Below are positions 47,288-64,000 of a stretch of 64,000 nucleotides of DNA, piece after piece. The stretch is from Candidatus Aminicenantota bacterium (GTDB taxonomy: Bacteria > Acidobacteriota > Aminicenantia > UBA2199): contig JAPKZK010000104.1 of assembly GCA_026393835.1 (NCBI GenBank), forward strand, positions 62,001 through 126,000, in the 5' to 3' direction. Within the stretch, counting starts at the first letter, position 1; each line of letters opens with the position of its first letter. Both the position numbers and the translations under genes were made by a program. Below the pieces are notes generated by a model that saw only the letters and a program-made list of their open reading frames with translations, was not told the origin of the DNA and did not search any database.

Positions 47288-49336
47288 TTAAACCAGTTTA
47301 TAAGCTTCCAATTTTGGGGCGCCGGAAGCCCTGAGCGAGCCGCCGCTGTCCCCGATTTTAGAGACCAACAAAACATCATCGGTCAAATAAAGGATCGCGG
47401 CCCCAGTTCCTGGCATTCCTGGCGTTCCTGGCGTTCCCTGCGCCCCCCGGGCTTTCAAGTCCCGGAGCTCGCCGGTAAAAGAGGTTATAAACTCTTCGGA
47501 CATGCCTTTGAGAAAATCCCGGAACATGTAAATAGAACTGGACTTTAACCGGGCCGCCGCCAGTAAAATCTTTCCCTTTTCCTCCAGCGCTAATTCCCTG
47601 AAAGGCTTATCCTCGATATGCTCCACTCCCAACCGGATATAAAGCTCGGCCATGGTTTTATTGGAAACTTTCAATAATCGCCTGGCAAAGCTGAGAAAAT
47701 CTCCCACTTTCATATCGCCGGGAACTTCCCCCGGCCGGCAGAGGTAAGTAAAATGAATGCCGGAAGCGGCGGAACCGGAGGCCAGGTTCACATCGTCCAG
47801 CCGGACCATCCCTTTAAAATCCCTTTGAAGGCCGGAGAAAAAACTATACAACCGGTGGTTCACGGCGTCCCCGGTGGTCAGGAGTACATAGGTTTGCCCC
47901 TTTTTCAATTCCACGTCCAGGCCGTCCAGGCCGTCCGGGTCTTGCTCCGCTTTGGCCCCTTTGGCCCCTTTGGCTTCTTTGCCCGATTGAAGTTGAACAA
48001 AAATGGTCCTTTTAAACCGCCAATAAGCGACGGCAAAGCCCCCTGCCGCGTAAATCGCCATCATGACCATTCCCAGCCCAAAATCGGCCGGCAACCGGCC
48101 CCGGGAAAAGTAGATGTTTTCATCCCCTTTGACAAAAGATTCAACGCCGGCCTCGCCGGCATAGAACTTCCTGTCCAGGTAAAACCTCAAGAATTCCTGT
48201 TTTAAATCCTCTACATAACTGTAGAAATCGATGAAGTTTTCATACCCTTTGCTGCTGACGGCGTTATTGGCGGAGAGGTAAAAAGTGGTGGGAAAGAAGA
48301 GGGAAAGGGTTTCAAAACGCCGGATGGCCGTTTTCAGTTCGGTTTTCAATTTTTCTTCCACCGCCCGGATGGACTTAAATTCATTTTGCCAGTAACTTTC
48401 CACCAATCCCTTAACCTTTTCCGGGGCTTCGTTACCTTTGCCGCTTTCAAACACGCCGACCTCCCGGAGCGCCTTTTTTTCGAAGTTCATCAGGAGTTTT
48501 AATTTTTCAAGTTCCATTTGACAGTCCGGGCGGATACTTTCCGAGGTCCTGAGCATGACGGCCTGGGTCGCCCATGGTATAAAAAACACCAGGGCAAACC
48601 AGAGGGAGATGATGGCGACGACGCCGTTGACTTTCGACTTAAAGCCGCAGCCGATCATGCCGGCGGCGAAGAAAAAAAACAACATCAGCATGGTTACCGC
48701 CAGGTAAATCAACAAGTAACCCCAGTCGTTTTTCGCCATTTCAACGCCGTTAATTTTAACCAACGCCGCGGCGCCGGCCGTCGGCAGGAGGAAAAAGATC
48801 ATGGTAAAAAAGGTGCGCGACCCCGCGATGAAGAAAAAAACTTTTTTGTAATCGGACAGTGTGGCCACAAACTCCAGGTATTCTTTATGACGCAGCGATT
48901 CGTACCCGGAATAGAGGGCAAACAGGCTGCCCAGCAGCATGATGATCCCGGCGAAATCCATGAACCCCACGGAACTCTGTTCAAACAACGTCTTTCCTTT
49001 CACGGGGTTGTAGAAGTTCATTTTTTCGCCCGCGTCGATAAAGGAGGTTACCCCGGGGAAAGCGCCGGAATAGTTGAAAAAGATGCTCAACGGGGAAGGG
49101 TTGAAGAATACCCGGAAACCGTAAAGACCATACTGGGTATAGTTGATGAACTGTTTTACCTTTAGAGTTTCGATTTCTTTAAATTCCCGGTTATTCTCGA
49201 TTAAATTTTTGTAGCGATCAATATGGGTTTGAACCAGGAAGAGGGATGCCGCTAATAGCAGCATAAAAATGGCGAGATTTTTTTTATTGATGAATCGTTT
49301 AAGTTCAAGAATAAAAAAAGCCTTAAATGCCGTCAT
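47288..49336 (-). CDS. ABC-2-like membrane protein fused to a degenerate ATPase domain
   Basis: The 682-residue protein begins with ABC-permease-like membrane segments (about 16-34, 118-137, 165-190, 205-227, 235-255, 420-437) and a large extracytoplasmic loop. The C-terminal 210 residues look like an ABC ATPase that has lost its motifs: the P-loop position reads LLTTGDAVNHRLYSF, the signature and Walker B region reads LEEKGKILLAAARLKSSSIYMF. Low-complexity inserts (KGAKGAKAE, GTPGTPGMPGTG) come from short tandem repeats. It overlaps the secreted-protein gene by 14 bp. It may export or sense a product; the ATP-hydrolysing partner is not in the window. Confidence 0.72.
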   Translation of the reverse strand: MTAFKAFFILELKRFINKKNLAIFMLLLAASLFLVQTHIDRYKNLIENNREFKEIETLKVKQFINYTQYGLYGFRVFFNPSPLSIFFNYSGAFPGVTSFIDAGEKMNFYNPVKGKTLFEQSSVGFMDFAGIIMLLGSLFALYSGYESLRHKEYLEFVATLSDYKKVFFFIAGSRTFFTMIFFLLPTAGAAALVKINGVEMAKNDWGYLLIYLAVTMLMLFFFFAAGMIGCGFKSKVNGVVAIISLWFALVFFIPWATQAVMLRTSESIRPDCQMELEKLKLLMNFEKKALREVGVFESGKGNEAPEKVKGLVESYWQNEFKSIRAVEEKLKTELKTAIRRFETLSLFFPTTFYLSANNAVSSKGYENFIDFYSYVEDLKQEFLRFYLDRKFYAGEAGVESFVKGDENIYFSRGRLPADFGLGMVMMAIYAAGGFAVAYWRFKRTIFVQLQSGKEAKGAKGAKAEQDPDGLDGLDVELKKGQTYVLLTTGDAVNHRLYSFFSGLQRDFKGMVRLDDVNLASGSAASGIHFTYLCRPGEVPGDMKVGDFLSFARRLLKVSNKTMAELYIRLGVEHIEDKPFRELALEEKGKILLAAARLKSSSIYMFRDFLKGMSEEFITSFTGELRDLKARGAQGTPGTPGMPGTGAAILYLTDDVLLVSKIGDSGGSLRASGAPKLEAYKLV

Positions 49337-50015
49337 TGCCTGTCACCCCGATGTTCATAACCCGGTAAAATACCTCAGCCGTATACTGGCCGAACAGCAG
49401 CGATTGGGCGGAGATTTGGTCCAGGTTCCACAGGGCGGACGGTTGGGGATACCGGCCGGCGTCGATGTCGGTTTTAATCGTGTTCAATTGGGCCTGGAGG
49501 GTTTCGGCAACGGCGAGGAACCGGTGATAAACCCCGCGGATATCGCCTTTGCTTAAATAAGATTGTACATCGGCAAAGATAACGCTGTTCAACGCTTTTT
49601 CCCGTTGGAAGGCGGCGTAATCGAAACTCGACAATTGGTCGATTACGGCCGGGTCGTAGGGGGTGGCGTCGGCCAATTGGGTGAGATTGAGATAAGCGTC
49701 TTTTTGTTGTTGAATGTTCTCCCCGGCGCGGGTTACTATGTTTTGCAGCTCGATGTAATCGACGCCGTTCAGTTCGGCCAATTCGATTTTGTTGAGGAAC
49801 AGGAGGATATCGGAATACGAGTTCAAGAAGTACCCGGCGCCCTGGAGCACATAGGTCTTGATGGTGGGGCCGCTGCTTTTTCCACCGGGATTCCCGAAGC
49901 CCTTTTGCGATTCATTGCCGTAGATCAAGGCAAATACATTCACCTGTACTAAAAACAAAACAAAAACCGCCAGTAAAATCCTTGAAACAAATTTTAACCC
50001 TGTTTGTTTAATCAT
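49323..50015 (-). CDS. Secreted or envelope protein of unknown function
   Basis: The 230-residue protein has a clear signal peptide (RILLAVFVLFLVQVNVFA, cleavage near 29), then a glycine-rich linker and a helical domain with regular spacing, for example LNKIELAELNGVDYIELQNIV. It is transcribed first and overlaps the permease-like gene, so the two proteins probably work together at the membrane. AAGGAG precedes the ATG. No family is recognised. Confidence 0.75.
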   Translation of the reverse strand: MIKQTGLKFVSRILLAVFVLFLVQVNVFALIYGNESQKGFGNPGGKSSGPTIKTYVLQGAGYFLNSYSDILLFLNKIELAELNGVDYIELQNIVTRAGENIQQQKDAYLNLTQLADATPYDPAVIDQLSSFDYAAFQREKALNSVIFADVQSYLSKGDIRGVYHRFLAVAETLQAQLNTIKTDIDAGRYPQPSALWNLDQISAQSLLFGQYTAEVFYRVMNIGVTGNDGI

Positions 50016-50058
50016 GTAAATCTCCTTCTTTTAGATTTGATATGTTTTTTACACACGA

Positions 50059-50088
50059 ATTATACTATCGACCGCCATTTAAAGTCAA
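50059..50088 (-). promoter_or_regulatory. Promoter of the secreted protein-permease operon
   Basis: On the minus strand, TTGACT (50088-50083), an 18-base spacer and a perfect TATAAT (50064-50059) lie upstream of the ATG at 50015. The rest of 50016-50272 is very AT-rich and shows no gene. Confidence 0.65.
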
Positions 50089-50272
50089 TACCCCATAACC
50101 ATCTTTTTTAATTTTATTATTCCAATCAAATCCTATATTTTAATTTATTATATATTAATTATATAATATTATGTGATTTATTATTTTTATTGATTTATAT
50201 TGTAACAAAGATAACATTAAGCGACGGTATTATGATCTTTACTTATTTTAAATCACCTATTGTTTTTAAATG

Positions 50273-52789
50273 TTAAAGGCAGGGAAGACGACGGGGGACA
50301 TCCGGCAGCAGCGCGGCGATAATATCGGCCAGGAAACCCACATTGGGCACTTCCAATATTGAAAAATGATCGCCAGCCGCTTTATGAAATGTTACGGGCT
50401 TTTCGCAAAAAAGATTCCAATCCCCCCGGTTGACCATCTCCCGGTCCCCGTCCCCGGCGTCCGCGGCGCTTATAAAATGCACGGCTGACCGCGTTTTCCC
50501 CCCGGGAATATACCGGCCGCGGGCGCCGCCAAAAGCCCGGGCCACCGCAAGGTAATACGATATCTCCCGCTCCCCCAACTGCTCCAGGCGGGGTATTAAC
50601 CTTTTCAAAGGCGGGGAAACATCGATCACATTGTGCTCCACAAAGGGGGCCGCCGGGGGCGCGGAATCGATGAGAACAAGAACGCCGCCGCCGCCGCCTA
50701 CCTCTTCCAACCGGCGCTGCATCTCGAACGCGATCGTGCCCCCGATGCTCCACCCTATAATATAATAAGGCCCAAGGGGCTGCAGCGTTTCGACCTTCTC
50801 GATATAACTGCCGGCGACTTCTTCAATACTAAGGTCGCGGGCAACAAAACGTTCCGGTCCCTCTGCCCGTATGCCCCAGTAATGATACGTCCCCGGCAAT
50901 AGGTTGACCAAATCCAGATACGCTTCCACTTCCCCACTGACGTGATGGATGAAAAAAACATGCCGGTTCGCGCTTCCTTTTCGCAGAAGTATTATTTGTT
51001 CATCGCTTACATACGTTTCCAGGCAACGGCCCGCTTCCCCCTGCGCCCTGATATAACTCGCTAACTGCCGGATAGTGGGATTTTTAAATATTTCCGCCAG
51101 GGGTACTTGAACATGGGTTAAGTTCTGAATCCTGGAAACCAACACAGCGCCTTTTAACGAATGGCCCCCCAGGTGGAAAAAATCGTCGTCTATACCCATG
51201 GCGTTTTCATCCAGGTTCAACACTTCCGCCCAGAGGCGGGCCAATTTTTTTTCGGTCTCATCGCAGGGCGCGGTGCGCTGCCTGGCCGCCAACGCTCCCG
51301 GCGACGGCAGCGGCAACGCCCGGTAATCGATTTTGCGGTTCCGGGTCAGCGGGATTCGTTCCAGCCGCATAAAATATGAAGGCGTCATATACCCCGGCAA
51401 TTGGGCGGCCATGAACTTTCTTAATTCAGGTACAGCCAATTCTTCCCCGGAAACGAAATACGCGCAAAGCGAATCGCCCTCCTTCCCGGCGCCGGCGCCC
51501 ATCGGCGCCACCACCGCATCGATAACGCCGTTAAAACGGAGCAAATGATTTTCGATCTCTTCCGGCTCTACCCGTATCCCCCGTACCTTGACCTGCCGGT
51601 CCAACCGGCCCAATAAGTAAAGGTTCCCATCCCCCGAAATTCTCCCGGAATCCCCTGTTTTATAAAGAATATCCCCCGCGTCGCCGGTAAAAGGGTTCAC
51701 GCGGAACCGCCCATTGGTGGATTCGGGGTCATTGCAATAACCCAATGTACTGTAAGGCGTCCTGATATATATTTCACCGGCAATTTCCCCGGCGCAGGCC
51801 GTCATATTCTCATCGAAAATAATAACCTGCGCGCCTTTGATGGGTTTCCCGGCGGGGATTCGTTCCGCTTCCGCATCTTGCGGACGGATGAAATAACAGG
51901 TTTTTATCATGGTGGTCTCGGTGGGTCCGTATAGATTCACCAGTTGGATGCGTTCGCCGAAAACCCGGAACCAGTTTTTCAATCCATACGGTCTGATGTG
52001 TTCCCCGGACATAGCGATGTATTTTAAATGCTTAAAATTCCCCGGACCCGGACCGGCCGCGTCGATTAAACGGAAGATCCCGGGCGTACAGTGGACCAGG
52101 TTCACGCGGCCGCGGTCGAGCCACCGGCAGAGTTCGCCGCCGTTCATGACCGTTTCGGCGCTGGGCGGGATGCATACGCGGCCCCCGGCGCAGAGGGGGG
52201 TAAATACATCCCTTAAAAAAGCATCGAAGCCGGGGTTGGTCAACTGGCTTACCCGCGTGTTTTCATCGACGCCAAAGGCGTCGATTTCCCAGCGGATGAA
52301 ATGCAGTAAACTTTCGTTTTTCCCGGTTATGGCCCTGGGCGCGCCGGAGGAACCGGAAGTAAAATAGACGTAAACCGGGTCGTTGGGATTGTATTCGCTC
52401 CCGGCCGTTTCTTCCGCTAAACCGGCCCCGGGGCCCAATGACGCCGGGGACGGCCACAGATAATCCGCGGTTAATACATAGGATGCACCGGTCAGGCGGA
52501 GCATTAATTCCACCCTCTTTTCCGGGAGCGAGGTTTCCAGGGGAACAAATACGCAGCCGGCGGCCAGTACCCCGATCACGGCGGCCGTGAATTCGACCCG
52601 GTCATCGATAGAAATCCCGATGAATTGTCCTTTTTCGATTTTTTGGCGGATGATCCACCGGTAGACGCGCATTGCTTTTTGTTCCAGTTCGGAATAGGAG
52701 ACCGTCCTATCTCCATATTCGACAGCTACCCGGCTGTCATGCGCCTTGAAACTGGCAAATAATTTATGTTGAAAAGATAATTCCTTCAT
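50273..52789 (-). CDS. NRPS termination module: adenylation-thiolation-thioesterase
   Basis: The 838-residue protein has an A domain (1-500; A3 core YFTSGSSGAPRAI, A5 LYGPTETTM, A7 YKTGDSG, A10 Lys in RNRKIDYRAL), a T domain with the pantetheine Ser in LGGHSLKG (Ser544), and a type I thioesterase (GWSIGGT Ser681, Asp708 in LIDSAPP, His808 in GDHFSIL). It has no condensation domain of its own; the upstream NRPS ends in one. The binding pocket read by eye (Asp235, Ala, Arg, His, Ala, Ser, Leu, Met, Ile, Lys) matches no code I know. Unlike the upstream A domains it has no repeat inserts. It loads the last residue and releases the peptide. Confidence 0.92.
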   Translation of the reverse strand: MKELSFQHKLFASFKAHDSRVAVEYGDRTVSYSELEQKAMRVYRWIIRQKIEKGQFIGISIDDRVEFTAAVIGVLAAGCVFVPLETSLPEKRVELMLRLTGASYVLTADYLWPSPASLGPGAGLAEETAGSEYNPNDPVYVYFTSGSSGAPRAITGKNESLLHFIRWEIDAFGVDENTRVSQLTNPGFDAFLRDVFTPLCAGGRVCIPPSAETVMNGGELCRWLDRGRVNLVHCTPGIFRLIDAAGPGPGNFKHLKYIAMSGEHIRPYGLKNWFRVFGERIQLVNLYGPTETTMIKTCYFIRPQDAEAERIPAGKPIKGAQVIIFDENMTACAGEIAGEIYIRTPYSTLGYCNDPESTNGRFRVNPFTGDAGDILYKTGDSGRISGDGNLYLLGRLDRQVKVRGIRVEPEEIENHLLRFNGVIDAVVAPMGAGAGKEGDSLCAYFVSGEELAVPELRKFMAAQLPGYMTPSYFMRLERIPLTRNRKIDYRALPLPSPGALAARQRTAPCDETEKKLARLWAEVLNLDENAMGIDDDFFHLGGHSLKGAVLVSRIQNLTHVQVPLAEIFKNPTIRQLASYIRAQGEAGRCLETYVSDEQIILLRKGSANRHVFFIHHVSGEVEAYLDLVNLLPGTYHYWGIRAEGPERFVARDLSIEEVAGSYIEKVETLQPLGPYYIIGWSIGGTIAFEMQRRLEEVGGGGGVLVLIDSAPPAAPFVEHNVIDVSPPLKRLIPRLEQLGEREISYYLAVARAFGGARGRYIPGGKTRSAVHFISAADAGDGDREMVNRGDWNLFCEKPVTFHKAAGDHFSILEVPNVGFLADIIAALLPDVPRRLPCL

Positions 52790-52805
52790 TTTCCTTATTA
52801 ATGCC

Positions 52806-52851
52806 TCCGGCGGCCAACTTTTTGAAAAAAGTTGGACAAAAACTTTTGTTT
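52806..52851. repeat. CTTTTTGAAAAAAG hairpin repeat between NRPS genes
   Basis: CCTCCGGCGG followed by AACTTTTTGAAAAAAGTT and CAAAAACTTTTG fills most of the 64-bp gap between the two NRPS genes. It matches the block at 17309. Confidence 0.75.
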
Positions 52852-52853
52852 AT

Positions 52854-56846
<3,993 letters not shown>

Positions 56847-56858
56847 GCTGTTCTCCAA

Positions 56859-64000
<7,142 letters not shown>

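Overview
The window looks like chromosomal DNA of an uncultured, probably anaerobic Gram-negative bacterium. The mixture of nonribosomal peptide synthetases (NRPS), PD-(D/E)XK ATPases, formylglycine-enzyme-type domains, toxin-antitoxin pairs and several families of short intergenic repeats reminds me of Candidatus Aminicenantes or other Acidobacteriota-like genomes. That placement is an impression and nothing here proves it. Genes lie on both strands in short operons. Promoters follow the ordinary -35/-10 pattern, usually with a 17-base spacer.

Left part (1-19.4 kb): a large membrane TPR protein; an ATPase + TOPRIM-like pair that resembles a defence module; an ATPase-nuclease; two head-to-head gene remnants; an unusual helix-hairpin-helix amidase; a membrane-anchored trypsin-like protease with TPRs; a possible deoxyribosyltransferase/ATP-grasp-like fusion; a LOG-family protein; QueF; a glycosyltransferase; and two VapBC-type toxin-antitoxin pairs.

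Core part (19.4-29.6 kb): etfBA, a tRNA-Ala, an adenosine-kinase-like sugar kinase, an operon of deoxynucleoside kinase-panB-panC-panD-Hpt domain protein, infA, and a divergent hcnABC-like amino-acid dehydrogenase set.

Accessory island (29.6-39 kb): a 49-residue GG-leader peptide precursor (RiPP type) that is easily missed; a broken VapBC locus; an MntA/HepT pair; a metallophosphoesterase-NACHT-FGE protein that looks like a bacterial NLR; a nucleotidyltransferase-HEPN fusion; an XRE regulator behind a 21-bp minisatellite; and an AAA-PD-(D/E)XK protein. leuS follows.

Right part (41.6-64 kb): an O-methyltransferase, an amidinotransferase, an ABC permease fused to a decayed ATPase domain, a secreted protein, and three collinear NRPS genes (A-T-C-A[MT]-T-C, half C-A-T-C, A-T-TE; the first runs off the window). 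Pocket residues I aligned by eye suggest Gly, then Leu (with a methyltransferase inside the adenylation domain), then a basic residue, then an unknown residue, then thioesterase release.

The most striking observation is that several repeat families, most of which also have intergenic members in this window, sit in-frame inside the NRPS genes, always at the same few loops of the A and C domains. The commonest, a GATGAAT heptamer, reads as the same repeating peptide (IHHSSFI) in all three frames of one strand and as rapid stop codons on the other. Inside the NRPS genes it occurs only in the readable orientation.
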